The notes: generated from the sequence alone by a model not told the origin. Positions 20,871 to 35,800 are shown, counted from the first letter of the stretch. The stretch is DNA of 64,000 nt from DASYTH01 sp035762905 (GCF_035762905.1 NZ_DASUCC010000171.1:4569-68568); one strand, 5' to 3'. A program made the numbers and translations.

Positions 20871-23800
20871 TTCCCGCTGGCGAAGCTCGACCAGGCAACC
20901 GTCGATCGGCTGGTGGGCAACGGAAGTGCGGTGGAGGACGTCATTCCGCTGACACCGTTGCAAGCGGGGATGGTGTTCCACGGTCTGATGGACACGACCT
21001 CCGGCGCCTACTTCGACCAGGCTCGTCTCAGGCTGACCGGCGTGTCCGATCCCGAGGCGCTCGGCGCGGCCTGGCAGCGCGTGGTGGATCGCACGCCGGT
21101 GTTGCGTAGTTCCGTGGTGTGGGAAGGAGTGGACGAACCGCTTCTCCTGGTGCATCGACAGGTCACGGTTCCCACGAACTACCACGACTGGCGTGAACTA
21201 TCCGAGGTGGATCGGAATTGGGAGCTTTCCCGGGTGACGGCGGAAGAGCGTGCCGCCGCCAAGGACCTGACCAAGGCCCCGCTGATGCGCGTCACGATCG
21301 CTCGATTACCGGCCGACGAAGTGCTCCTCGTCTGGACCTTCCATCACGTCCTGCTGGACGGCTGGAGTCTGGGCCAGGTGTTCGCCGAGGCATGCGAACA
21401 GTACGCGGCGATCGTGCACGACCGGCCGCCGGAACTACCGGTCCGGCGGACTTTCCGCGACTACCTGCACTGGCTGCGTCGTCAGGACCGGTCCCTGGCC
21501 GAAGAGTACTGGCGGCGGCTGTTGTCAGGGTTCGAGGCACCCACTCCGCTGCCGTTCGACCGGCAGTCGTTGGAGGCCCACCGCACCGAGTCGACCGAGT
21601 CCGTGCACATCGTCCTGTCGGCGGAGGGGTCCGGACAGCTGCGCCAGATGGGCAAGCAGAACGGGTTGACCGTGAACACGGTCGTCCAGGGCGTGTGGGC
21701 GCTACTGCTGTCGCGCTACTGCGGCGAGCGCGACATCGTCTTCGGCACCACCGTGTCCGGCCGGCCGGCCGAACTGGCCGGCGTCGAGACGATGGTCGGC
21801 ATGTTCATCAACACGGTGCCGACTCGCGTCCGGGTCGATGACACCCAGCAGCTGGTGGACTGGTTGCGAGACCTGCAGATGCAGCAGGCCGAGTCCCGGC
21901 GGTTCGAGGCGGTGTCGCTGACCGAACTGCGGAGTTGGAGCGACCTGTCCGGCGGAAACACGTTGTTCGACAGCTCGGTCGTCTTCGAGAACTATCCGTT
22001 CGACGACACCGCCACCGCGGGAGCCGGTATCCGGGTAACCGAGGTGCAAGCGGTGGACACGACGAACTTTCCGCTCAGCGTCCGTGCCCACCTCGACGAT
22101 CGGCTGCACGTCACGCTCTCCTACGATCCGCGGTTGTTCGACGCGCACACGGTCGAGCGGTTGGCGGCACACTTCGAGGTGCTGCTGACCGGGTTCGTCA
22201 CCGACCCGGCCCGGTCCGTATCGGACGTGCCGATGTTGACCGAGACCGAGCGACATCAGGTGTTGGTGGAATGGAACGGCTCCGCCTGCGATCTACCCGC
22301 CGGCACCCTGCCGGAACTCTTCGCGGCACAGGTGGACAGGACACCCACGGCGATCGCGGTCACCTGCGAGGGCAGCACCCTGTCGTACGAGGAGCTCAAC
22401 GCCCAGGCCAACCGGCTGGCGCACTGGTTGATCGAACTGGGCGCCGGCCCCGAACGGTTCGTGGCGCTCACCCTGCCCGCGTCGCTGGACCTGGTGGTCG
22501 CGGTGATCGCGACCCTCAAGAGCGGCGCGGCATATCTGCCCATCGATCCCGAAACCCCGCCGGAGCGAGTGGAACGGATGCTTCGGGACACCAATCCGGT
22601 GGCGGTCCTGACGGCCGCCTGGATCGGATCGGGGCTGGGCGACGAAACCGACCCGGTTCTTCGTTGCACGCCGGACAACCCGGCCTATGTGATCTACACG
22701 TCCGGATCGACCGGTGTGCCCAAGGGAGTGGTAGTCCCACATCGCAACGTCACCCGCCTGTTCGCGGCCACCCGTGACCGGTTCAACTTCGACGAGCACG
22801 ACGTATGGACACTCTTCCACTCCTACGCCTTCGACTTCTCGGTATGGGAGATGTGGGGCCCGCTACTGCACGGCGGCCGCCTGGTCGTCGTGCCACCGGC
22901 CGTGTCCAGATCCCCGCGCGAGTTCGTGCGGCTGCTGGTCGACGAGCGGGTGACGGTGCTCAACCAGACCCCCTCGGCGTTCTACGAGCTGATGGACGCT
23001 CCGGAACTCGGCGCCCTGCGGTACGTGATCTTCGGCGGTGAGGCGCTCGACATGGGGCGGCTGCGAGAGTGGTACGACCGGCACGGCAACTCCGCGCCGG
23101 TACTGGTGAACATGTACGGGATCACCGAAACCACCGTGCACGTCACCTGTGCCATGCTGGCGAGGGAGTCGACCAGCACGATCGGCGTGGGCCTGCCGGA
23201 CCTGACGGTGTACGTGCTCGACCCTGGCCTACGCCCGGTTCCGGTCGGGGTGGCCGGCGAGATGTACGTCGCCGGCGCGGGTCTGGCGCGCGGCTACCTC
23301 AACCGCCCTGGCCTCACGGCCGACCGGTTCGTCGCCGACCCGTTCGGCGTGGCCGGCACACGGATGTACCGTACCGGTGACGTCGCCCGGTGGAGCACGG
23401 TGTTGGATTCCGCCTCCGCGGAAAAGAGCACGTCGGCGGCTGGCCAGCTGCAGTACCTCGGCCGCGCCGACCGGCAGGTGAAGATCCGCGGCTTCCGCAT
23501 CGAGCTCGGTGAGGTGGAGGCCGCTCTGCTCGGGTTACCCCAGATCGCCTCGGCCGCGGTGATCGCACGTAGGGACGAGACCGGACACAACCGGCTGGTG
23601 GCCTACGTCGTGCCGGGCGCCGATGGGGACCTGCCGAACGCGGCGGACTTCCGGACCGCGCTGATGCGTTCACTACCGGACTACATGGTGCCGTCGGCTT
23701 TCGTACCGCTGACCGAATTCCCGTTGACCCGCAACGGGAAGCTGGACAGGCAGGCACTGCGTGCCATGGACGTCGACGCTGTGGCCAGCAGCGGGTACGA

Positions 23801-26800
23801 AGCACCTCGCACCGATGCCGAGCGCACTGTCGCGGATATCTGGGCCGACGTGCTGGGTGTCGATCGGGTCGGCATGACGGACAACTTCTTCGAGCTTGGC
23901 GGTGACTCGATCCTGAGCATCCGAGTCGCCTCCCGGCTGCGCGCGGCCTTCGGCGCCGAGGTCTCGCCGCGCGCACTGTTCTCCTTGCCGACGCCTGCCG
24001 CACTGGCCGCCGACCTGCCGGCGAAAACCGGCGCACCGGTCGCGGCGACGATCCCGGCCGTGCGCCGCGACCAGCATCTTCCGTTGTCCTTCGCACAGCA
24101 ACGGTTGTGGTTCCTCAATGAGTTCGATCCGGACAGTGCCCAGTACGTCACGGTGTTCGCCGTGCGCCTGCGTGGTGAATTGTCCGTCGACGCCCTTGGC
24201 CGCGCGTTGAGCTCGCTGGTCGCCAGGCACGAGTCATTGCGCACCACCTTCGTGTCGGTCGACGGGCGGCCGCGGCAACTCGTGCACCCGCCGTACGAAC
24301 TCGCCGTGGCCGTGGTCGAGGTGCCGGGGGAGGCGGAGCTCCGCAGGCTGATCGAGGACGACACCACCCGTCCATTCGAACTCGGGCGCGGTCCACTGGT
24401 GCGAGTCATGGTGGCGCGGCTGGCCGCGGACGAGCACGCACTCGTCCTGTCCATGCACCACATCATCACCGATGGCTGGTCGATGGGCGTGCTGGCCGAA
24501 GAGTTGAGCCTGCTGTACGACGGTCCCGGTGAGTTGCCGGCGTTGCCGATCCAGTACGCGGACTTCGCTGTGTGGCAACGGGAACGCCTGGCAGACGACG
24601 CGATGCGCGAACAGATCGAGTACTGGCGACGTCAGCTCGACGGACTTGCCGCGCTGGAGCTGCTGGCCGATCGCCCCCGGCTCCCCGTTCAGACCACCAA
24701 CGGCGCCTCGCGTGAGTTCACCGTCCCCGCGGGGGTGACGGCCGAACTCAGGGAGTTGGGGCGCCAGAAGGACACGACGCTGTTCATGACACTGGTGGCC
24801 GCTTGCCAGCTGTTGCTGCAGCGGCTGTCCGGTCAGGACGACATCGCCGTCGGCACCGTGACTTCCGGCCGCGAGCAGCCGGAAGTGGAGCGGCTGGTCG
24901 GCATCTTCGTCAACACCCTCGTGCTCCGGTCGCACATCGACGGTCGGCGTGGTTTCCGGGAGTTCCTGGCCGAAGTCCGTGGGACAGTGCTGGACGCCTT
25001 CGCCAACCAAGACCTGCCCTTCGAGCGGGTGGTGGACGAACTTCGACCCGACCGCGACACGAGCCGGTCGCCGCTGTTCCAGGTGATGGTGACGTTGCAG
25101 AACGCGGGCAACCGGCTGCCCGAACTGAGCGGTCTCACCGTCAGTGAATATCCGCTGCCGATCACGACGGCCAGCTTCGACCTCGGCTTCGAGTTCGAGG
25201 AACACGACGACGGTCTGCGCGGAGTGGTCGACTACAACACCGACCTCTTCGACGCGGACACGATCGACCGGCTGGTCGGCCACCTTGGCGTACTGCTCGA
25301 GGCTGTCGTGGCCGACCCGGATCGGCCCATGGCGCGACTTGACCTCCTGGCGGGCGCCGAACAGCAGCAACTCCTCGTCGCCTGGAATGACACCGATGTC
25401 TCCGTGCCCTCGGCGACGTTCCCGGAGCTGTTCGAGGCACAGGCCGCGCGGACCCCCGCCGCGACCGCACTGGTGTTCCAGGATACGGCGTTGACCTTCG
25501 CCGAGCTGGACGCCCGGGCGAACCGGTTGGCCCGTCATCTGATCGACCGCGGTGCGGTTGCCGAGCGGTTCGTGGCCGTGGCACTGCCCCGGTCGGCCGA
25601 ACAGGTCGTGGCGATTCTCGCCGTGCTCAAGACGGGAGCGGCTTACCTGCCGCTGGATCCTGAGCTGCCACCGGACCGGATCGACTTCGTGCTGGGGGAC
25701 GCCCGGCCGATCCTGGTCATCGACTCGGACACGGCCCCCGACGGCTCCGGCGCCGATCTGACCGACGCCGAACGGGCCCGCCCGCTGGCGGCCGGCAACT
25801 CCGCGTACGCCATCTACACCTCCGGTTCCACCGGGCTGCCGAAAGGCGTGGTCGTCGACCATCGGGCCCTGACCCACCTGGCCCACGACCACCGGGCGGA
25901 GTTCGGTGCGGTCGAGGGGTCGAACCGGTTGCGGGTGGCCCTGACGTCGGCATTCTCGTTCGACGCGTCGTGGGACGGCTTGCTGATGATGGCCGACGGT
26001 CACGAGCTGCACCTGATCGATGACGTCCTGCGGCTGGACCCCCAAGCGTTGGTGGACTACCTAGCCAGCCGGCACATCGATGTGGTCGACTCGACTCCTT
26101 CCCATGTCCAGCAACTACTCCTGGCCGGCCTCTTCGCCGGCGAGCGCCATCAACCGTCAGTTCTCATGCTGGGCGGAGAGGCCGTCGACCAAGCGTTGTG
26201 GCGTGACCTGTCGGCCATCGACGGCACGGTCAGCTACAACTACTACGGACCGACCGAGTGCACGGTCGACGTGGTGTGGACGCGGCTCGACGCCCACAGC
26301 AGCCCCATGATCGGCCGGCCAGGCCACAACGTGCGGGCCTACGTGCTCGACGAGTTGTTGCGCCCCGTGCCGATCGGCGTACCAGGCCAACTCCACCTCG
26401 CGGGCAGCCGGCTCGCCCGTGGCTACCTGAACCGACCGGGACTGACGGCCGAGCGGTTCCCCGCCAACCCGTTCGGGCCGCCGGGCAGCCGGCTGTACGG
26501 TACCGGCGACCGGGTGCGCTGGACGGCCGGCGGGTCACTGGAGTACCTGGGTCGCGTCGACGAGCAGGTCAAGATCCGTGGCTTCCGCATCGAACCCGGT
26601 GAGGTCGAAGCAGCCCTACGCGGGAACCCGGAAGTCGCCGAGGCCGTCGTCGTTGCCCGTACGGACGACGGGCACCTGAGGCTGGTGGCTTACCTGGTGC
26701 CCAGCGGTGACACGACACCGGGGACATTGCCACTTCGCGCCTGGCTCAAGCAGAGCCTCCCGGACTATATGGTGCCGTCGGCGTTCGTCGTGCTCGACCG

Positions 26801-29800
26801 GCTGCCCATGGCCACGAGTGGCAAGGTCGACCGGCGTGCACTGCCCGCTCCGGGACGCCAGCAGGAGTCGGATGAGAGCTGGCGAGCCCCGCGCACGGCG
26901 GTCGAGCGACAGTTGGCCGACACCTGGGCCGAGGTGCTCGGCGTCGAGCGAGTGGGCGCGGAGGACAACTTCTTCGCCCTCGGCGGCGATTCGATCCTGA
27001 GCATCCAAGTCGTCTCCCGGGCCAGACACGCGGGTTTACGGCTCACTTCGAAGGACATCTTCCGGCACCAGACCGTCGCCGAACTCGCGGTCGTCGTCGA
27101 GGCGGATTCGTCGCTCGGACCGGCCGTGCCCGATCTGATCACCGGCCCGGCGCCCGGTACCCCCATCCAGCGCTGGTTCCTGGAAACCGAGCAGGGCGAT
27201 CCGCACCACTTCACCATGTCGACGCTCGGGGAGCTGCCCCCCGACCTCGACGCGGATGCGCTGTCGTCAGCGGTGGACGCGCTCGTGGCGCACCACGACG
27301 CGCTACGAGCCCGGTTCACCCGGGTCGACGGGCACTGGCAGCAGGAACCCGCGCCCCTCGAGCACATCCCCGTGGTGCGTCACCATGATCTCTCCGAAGC
27401 CGCCAAGCATGAGGCCGCGATCGCCGCTCAGTCCAGCCTGGACGTCTTCGACGGTCCCCTCGTCGCGGCGGTGCTGTTCACCTTCGGCGACGAACGGGCG
27501 CCCCAGCTCTTCCTGACCGTTCATCACCTCGTCGTGGACGGCGTCTCGTGGCGCATCCTGCTCGGTGACCTCGAGGTTGCCTACCATCAGGCATTGGCCG
27601 GTCAACCGATCGATCTCGGCCTCAGGACGAGCTCCTACCAGCGGTGGGCGCGGCAGTTGACCGACCACGTGCTGGCCGGCGGCCTCGACGACGACCTGGC
27701 GCACTGGGTCAGGACCAGCGGCGAAGCGTCACCCGAGCTACCGGTGGACCGGCCCGGGACCAACACGGTCGGTTCCACCCGCACGATCTCGGTGCGGCTG
27801 GATCGGGAAACCACCGACGCCCTGCTGCGCAAGGTTCCCGAGGTCTATCGCACGCAGGTCAACGACGTGCTGATGAGCGCGCTCGGCCGGGTGCTGTCGC
27901 GGTGGACCGGTCGTGAGCGGGTCCTGGTGGCCATGGAGGGACACGGTCGCGAGGAGATCCTCGACCAGATCGATCTGTCGCGGACCGTCGGTTGGTTCAC
28001 CGCGGAGTTCCCCGTGGCCCTGGCGGTGCCCAGCACGGAGGACTGGGGTGGTGTCCTCAAGTCCGTCAAGGAGCAACTGCGCGCCATTCCCCACAAAGGA
28101 CTCAGCTACGGCGCACTGCGATACCTGAGCACGGACAGCCCGTTGCGCGCCGACCGGTCGGCGGAGATCTCCTTCAACTACCACGGCCAGTGGAACGCCA
28201 TGGCGGACGCGCGCGGCTTCTACCGGTCCTGGGGCGCCGGCATCGGCCAGGACGCCGACGATGGCCGGCTCCGCACCTACCTGGTGGACGTGATCGGCGC
28301 CGTAGCGGACGGCGAGTTGGAGCTGGGCTGGACGTACTCCACGGCCGTGCATGACGAGAACACCGTGTTGCGGCTGGCCGAACAGGTCATGGCGGCGCTG
28401 CGGGAGATCGTCGCGCACTGTGGTTCGCCGGAAGCGGGCGGGCGTACCCCGTCGGACTTCCCGCTCGCCGGCCTCAATCAGTTCACTGTGGACAGTCTGA
28501 TCGGTGACGGCCGGTCGGTCGAGGACATCTACCCGTTGACGCCGCTGCAGGCCGGCATGCTCTTCCACAGTCTGATGGACGTCGAGTCGGCCGCGTACTT
28601 CGAGCAGCTCCGGATCCGGCTGTCGGGTGTGCCGGATCCGCGCGGGCTGGGCGAGGCGTGGCAACGGGTGGTGGACCGGACCCCGGCGCTTCGCACCAGG
28701 TTGGTGTGGAAAGGCGTCGACGAGCCGGTGCAGGTCGTGGACCGTGACGTGGTACTGCCCATTGCCCAGTACGACTGGCGCAACCGGTCCGAGGTCGACC
28801 GCGAGGCCGACCTGCGGGGCCTGCTGGAACGGGATCGCGCCGACCGGTTCGATCTCGCCACCGGACCGCTGACCAGGGTGGCGATAGTCGCGCTGTCCGA
28901 CGACGAGGTGCTGCTGGTGTGGACCTCGCACCATGTCCTGCTCGACGGGTGGAGCGCGGCGCAGGTGTTCTCGGAGGTGTGCGAGCAGTACGCGGATGGG
29001 CGTGAGCCGGCCGCTCGCCGCCCGTTCCGGGACTACCTCGGTTGGTTGTCCGAGCAGGACACCGGGCAGGCCGAGGAGTACTGGCGGACGGTACTGTCCG
29101 GGTTCGAGTCGCCGACCCCGTTGCCCTACGACCGCCGGCCGGTGCAGGCCCACCGGACGCAATCCGGCGAGTCGGTCCGTATCGAACTCTCCGTCGCCGA
29201 GACGAGCAGGTTGCACGAGGTCGCCAAGCGCAACGCCCTCACCGTCAACACGATCATCCAGGGGGCGTGGGCGCTGCTGCTGTCCCGCTACAGCGGCGAA
29301 CAGGATGTTCTGTTCGGCACTACGGTTTCGGGCCGCCCGGCCGAACTGCCCGGTGTCGAATCGATGCTCGGCATGTTCATCAACACCATGCCGACCCGGG
29401 TCCAGATCCACGGTGGATGGACGTTGACCCGGTGGCTGCGCGAGCTACAGGCCACGCAGAGCGAGTCGCGCGGCTTCGACTTCGTGTCTTTGGGACAGCT
29501 GCGGCTGTGGAGCGATGTCGCGGCCGGTCAGAACCTGTTCGACAGCATGGTCGTGTTCGAGAACTATCCGATCAGCGAACCCGCGATCGCGGGAGCGCCA
29601 CAGGTGCTGGACGTGGAGGCCTCGGACTCGACGAACTTCCCACTGTGCCTGCGTGCTTTCCTTGGCGACCGGCTCGCTCTCGACATCGCCTACGATCCGG
29701 CGTTGTTCGACGCGGACTCGGTCGCGACGATGGCCGACCGCCTTCGCTTGCTGCTCAACGGAATCGCCACCGATCCGAGCAGCTCGTTGTCCAGGACGGC

Positions 29801-32800
29801 GTGGATGTCCGAAGACGAGCGGGTCCGCGTTGTCCTGAAATCCTGGGGTGCCCAGCGCGCCGTGCCCACGGCGACGGTCCCCGAACTGTTCCGGAAGCAG
29901 GTAGCTCGCACGCCGGATGCGCCGGCGGTGGTGGGCCGGTCCGCCACCCTGTCCTACGCGGACCTGGATTCCCGCTCGAATCACCTGGCGAATCGGCTGG
30001 TGGAACTTGGTGTTCGGCCGGAAGACCGGGTCGGCCTCCTGGTGGAGTCATCATTCGAATGCTGCGTCGCGGAACTGGCGGTGCTGAAGGCCGGCGGGGC
30101 ATACGTTCCCATGGATATCCGAGCGCCACAGCAACGCATGCGCCTGGTGCTGGCGGAGGCTGGTGTGTCGGTGCTGGTTGCCGATCCTGTTTGGGAGTCG
30201 ACCGCCCGCGAGATCCATGATGGACAGGTCGTGCTCATCGACACAGCCGGCTCGCCAACAGGCCCGGACGTGGCCATGCATCAGGACAATCTGGCCTACG
30301 TCATGTACACCTCTGGATCGACCGGGACACCAAAAGGTGTAGCGGTAGCTCATCGAGACGTGGTGGCGTTGGCCTTCGACGGCTGTTTCCTGGGCGGCGC
30401 CCACGAGCGGATGCTAGCCCATTCACCGCCGGCGTTCGACGCCTCGACCTACGAACTGTGGCTGCCGTTGCTGACCGGCGGCCAGGTCGTGCTGGCGCAA
30501 ACCCCGGACCTGAGCGTGCAATCGTTGACCCAGGCCATATCCGAGCATCAGGTGACCGGATTGTGGCTCACTTCGGGATTGTTCCGGTTGGTCGCTCAGG
30601 ACGCGCCGAGCTGCCTGGCCGGCGTCCGCGAGGTGTGGACCGGTGGCGACGTGGTCCCGGCGGCGGCGGCGCGCCACGTCCTGGAAGCGTGTCCTGGGTT
30701 GGTCCTGGTCGACGGATACGGTCCTACCGAAACCACTACATTTGCCACCTCCCATCGGATGGCCGAGTCAGCGGCAGTGACCGAGCCGGTGCCCATCGGA
30801 CGCCCGCTGGACAACATGCGTTGCTATGTGCTTGACAGAGCCCTGCGGCCGGTGCCGCGAGGAGTGCCGGGAGAACTGTGCATCGCCGGTCTGGGACTGG
30901 CCCGCGGCTACCTGAACCGCCCGGGGCTGACCGCGGAGCGATTCGTGCCCGATCCACTTGGTGTCGTGGGGGAGCGGATGTACCGGACCGGGGATGTCGT
31001 CCGGCGGACCGCGAACGGCGATCTCCACTTCCTCGGGCGATCGGACGAGCAGGTCAAGCTGCGCGGGTTCCGGGTCGAACTGGGTGAGGTCGAAGCCGTG
31101 CTGACCGCCCACTCCACCGTGGGTGAGACCGTGGCGGTCATCGACGATCGCTCGGGCAGCAAGCGATTGATCGCCTACGTCGTACCGGCGGCCGGTGCGA
31201 CCATTGAGCCCTCGGACGTGCGCGCACATGCCGTGGCAACGCTGCCGGAGTACATGGTGCCGGCGGTGATCACGGTCGTTGGCGAGCTGCCACTGAACCA
31301 CAACGGAAAGGTGGACCGGCGGGCGCTTCCGGCACCCGATTCCGGCAGGTCGTCAGGCGAGGAATATGTGGCGCCGCGTACCGAGCTCGAACGAGGGGTC
31401 GCCGCGATCTGGGCGCGACTGCTCGGGGTGGAGCGGGTCGGGATCGCCGACAACTTCTTCGAACTCGGTGGCGACTCGATCCTGAGCATCCGGTTGGTAT
31501 CCAGGCTGCTCGCCGACCGCGGGGTGAGTGTGTCCCCGCGAGCCGTGTTCACCAACCCGACCGTCGCCGGCTTGGCCGCCGTGATCGATGCGGACCATGT
31601 CGGCGCGGGTGACCGGATTCCGGTGCTGCCAAGGGACGGTACCGCCGTCGCGCAGTCGTTCGCCCAGCAACGGCTGTGGTTTCTCGACGACTTCGAGCCC
31701 GGTGGCCTCGACTACGTCGCGTTGACCGCCGTGCGTCTGGTCGGCGAGTTGAGCGTCGACGCGATGTCCGAAGCGTTCACGGCGCTGGTGGCCAGGCACG
31801 AGTCGCTCCGCACGACCTTCGACTCGGTAGTGGGCCGTGGCGTCCAGATCGTGCATCCGCCCGCGGCGGTCCTGGTGCCCGTTGTCGACCTGTCCCAGTG
31901 GTCTCGTACGTACATCGTCGCCGAACTGGCGCGGATCATGGACGAGGAGGGCCGGCGCCCGTTCGACCTGCGCCGTGGCCCGCTGATGAGGCCGGGACTG
32001 GTCCGACTGGCAGCCGATGAGCATGTGCTGACCGTGGCCGTGCACCACATCATCACCGACGGTTGGTCGAACGGGGTGATCGCCAGCGAGTTGAGCGTGC
32101 TGTACGGCGCGGCCCTGCGCGGCGAGCAGGCAGACCTGCCGCCGCTTCCGGTGCAATACGCGGACTTCGCCGCCTGGCAGCGGGGACAGCTGTCGGACAG
32201 CGTGCTGGACGAGCGGTTGTCATACTGGCGCCGGCAACTCGCGGGCGTCGCGCCGTTGGAGCTGCCGACGGATCGTCCGAGGCCGGCGGTGCATTCGACG
32301 AACGGCGCGGCGTGCGAGACCGTGATTCCGGCGGTGGTCACCTCTCGGCTCAAGAAGTTGAGCCGGGAGCGGGAGACCACCCTGTTCACCACGCTCATCG
32401 CGGCGACCCAGGTCCTGTTCGGGCGGTGGTCAGGGCAGGAGGATGTGGCCGTTGGCACCGTAGCCTCCGGCCGTGAGCGCGCCGAGTTGGCCGGGCTCGT
32501 CGGATTCTTCGTCAACACATTGGTGTTGCGCTCCCACGTGCGTGGCGACGTCGCGTTCACCGACTTCCTCGACGTGGTACGGGAGACCGTCCGGGACGCG
32601 TTCGATCGTCAGGACCTTCCGTTCGAGCGGGTGGTGGACGGCGTTCGACCCGACCGCGACACCAGCCGCACTCCGCTGTTCCAGGTCATGGTCGTGCTCC
32701 AGAACACGCCACAGGAGCCGGCCCGGCTGCCCGGCATCGAGGTCGAGGACCTTCCACTGCCGGTCACGTCGGCGAGCTTCGACGTCACCATCGAGTTCCA

Positions 32801-35800
32801 AGAGGTCGACGGCTGCCTGCGGGTCGCACTGACCTACAACACCGACCTGTTCGACGCCGCCACAATTGAGCGGCTCTCCGATCACCTGGGGGTGTTGCTC
32901 GGTGACATCGCCGACGATCCGGGACAGTTGGTGTCGCGACTGACGCTGCTGTCCGACGCCGAACGCCGACGGGTGCTGGTCGAGTGGAACGACACGGATC
33001 GGGACGTGCCCGCCGTCACGTTGCCCGAGTTGTTCGAAGCACAGGTGCGACGTGATCCGGACGCTCCAGCGGTGTTCTCGCGGCTCGCCACCGGCGCGGA
33101 CGAGACGGTGTGTTTCGTCGAGCTCAACGCCCGAGCGAACCGGTTGGCGCGGTTGTTGGTCAACCGGGGCGTCGGCCCGGAGCAGATCGTCGCGCTCGCA
33201 CTGCCCCGGTCGGTGGACATCATCGTCGCCCAGTTGGCGGTCCTGAAGGCCGGGGCGGCGTTCCTGCCGGTGGATGTGGCCTATCCGGCGGAGCGGATCG
33301 CCTTCATGCTGGCCGACGCCCGCCCGACGCTGATACTGACACGTCGCGACACGGTCTCGAACCTGACAGTCACCGAGGACGTCACCGTGCTGGTACTCGA
33401 CGAGCCCAGCTTCATGTCCGAAGTGGATGGTGTGCGTGCTGGTGACCTGACCGACGCCGACCGCATCTCCCCCCTGCTGCTGGAACACCCGGCCTATGTG
33501 ATCTACACATCCGGATCGACCGGGCGGCCCAAGGGGGTCGTCGTGTCGCATACCGGCCTGGCAAGTCTCTCGGCGGCGGCGGTGGATCGTTTCGCCGTCG
33601 AACCAGGCGATCGCATCCTGGAGTACTCCTCCCCGAGCTTCGACGTCTCGATACTGGAGCTGTGCATGTCGTTGCCGGCTGGAGCAGCACTGGTTGTGCC
33701 ACCTCCTGGCCCGTTGTTGGGTGACCAGCTCGCCCAAGTGCTGGCTGACCGCGCGGTGACGCATGCGGAGATCCCTCCCGCCGCGCTGGCCACCGTTCCG
33801 AAGACGTCATTGCCGGACTTCCGAACCCTCATCGTGGGCGGAGACGTCTGCCCCGCCGATCTGGCGACCCGCTGGGCGCCGGGCCTTCGGATGATCAACG
33901 GCTATGGACCGACGGAGTCCACCGTATCGGCGACCTGGAGTGAACCTCTGACGGGCAGTGGGACCCCGCCCATCGGCAAAGCGATCTGGAACACCCGCTT
34001 GTACGTGGTGGACAGCGGGTTGCGTCCGGTGCCGGTCGGTGTTTCCGGTGAGCTGTACATCAGCGGCAAGGGCCTGGCGCGCGGTTACCTGAACCGTCCC
34101 GGGCTGACCGCTGACCGGTTCGTGGCCAATCCCTTCGGGTCGCCCGGGTCGCGCATGTATCGCACCGGCGATGTCGTCCGCTGGACCGTGGCGGGTGCGC
34201 TGATGTTCTTGGGGCGGACCGACGACCAGGTGAAGATCCGCGGTTTCCGGATCGAGCTGGGCGAAGTCGAGTCCGCCCTGCTCCGGCATCCCGAGGTCGG
34301 CGAGGCCGTTGCGGTCGTGCAGGGCGAGCGCATGGTCGCCTACCTGGTGCCGGCGCCGGGATCGGCCACACCCAGCACACCTGCCCTGCGCGAGTTCCTC
34401 GGCCGGACATTGCCCGACTACATGGTGCCCGCCGCGTTCATGTCGCTGGACGCGCTGCCGTTGAGCCCCAGCGGCAAGATCGATCGGCGTGGACTGCCCG
34501 CCCTGACGGCGGCCCCCGAACTGGAAGTCCAGCATGTGGACCCGAGTAATCCCACCGAGCGTGCGCTCGCCCAGATCTGGGCGGAGGTGCTCGGGTTGGA
34601 ACGGATCGGCGTGCGGGACAACTTCTTCGATTTGGGCGGCGATTCCATCCTCAGCATGCAGGTGGTGTCCAGGGCCAGACAGGCGGGCTTGGGGTTGACA
34701 TCGAAGGACCTCTTCCTGCATCAGACCATCGACGTGCTCGCTCCCGAGGTCACGGGTTCGAACGTGGTGCGGGGTCAAACGGAACCGGTGGTCGGTTCGG
34801 TACCGCTCACGCCGATCCAGCACTGGTTCTTCCAGTCACACACGGTCAATCCGCACCACTTCAACCAGTCGATGTTGTTGGAGCTGACGGCCGACCTGGA
34901 CGAGAAGGCGTTCCAGCAGGCGCTGGACGCGTTGTGGATCCACCACGACGCACTTCGGATGCGGTTCGAGTGCGTCGACGGGCAGTGGCGGCAACACAAC
35001 GCCGCCCCTGAGGCAATGCCGTTGGTTCAGCGGCATGGCCTGTCCGACATCGATGACGCCGACGGACACCTGGCCGCCATGGAGAAGGCGGCCAGCGAGG
35101 TCCACGCGAGCTTCGACCTCGGGGCCGGCCCGCTGCTGAAGGCGGTCCTGTTCACGGTCGGCGCGGGTCGCAAGACCTATCTCTTCCTGGCGGCACACCA
35201 TGTCGTGGTCGACGGAGTCTCCTGGCGCATCCTGCTCGATGACCTCGACATGGCCTACCAGCAGGCGGCGCGGGGCGAGCCGGTCGACCTCAGTACCAAG
35301 ACGACGTCGTTCCTGGACTGGGCCAACCGGCTCGGCGAACATGTCGCGGCAGGCGGCCTTGACCACGAACTCGACTACTGGGCCAGCGTTCAGGACGTGT
35401 GGGAACTGCCGGTGGACGACCCGCACCGGCTCGTGGAGTCCGGGACTCCGACCGCGATGGTGTCGATGGTGTTGGACGCCGAGGACACCGGCACGCTCCT
35501 GCGTTCGGCACCCACCGTGTATCGCACGCGGATCAACGAAGTTCTGCTCAGCGCCTTCGCGTGGGCGTTGTCCCGATGGACCCGACACAGCAGCGTGTCG
35601 ATCGACCTGGAAGGACACGGCCGGGAGGACGTCCTCGACGCCGTCGACCTGACCCGCACCGTCGGCTGGTTCACCACCGTCTTCCCCATCCTGCTCACCG
35701 TGCCGGACGGGGACGAGCCGCGCTGGCGGGAGCTGATCAGGTCGGTTCGCAAGCAGCTGCGCGGCATTCCCGGAAACGGGTTCGGCTTCGGAGCCCTGCG

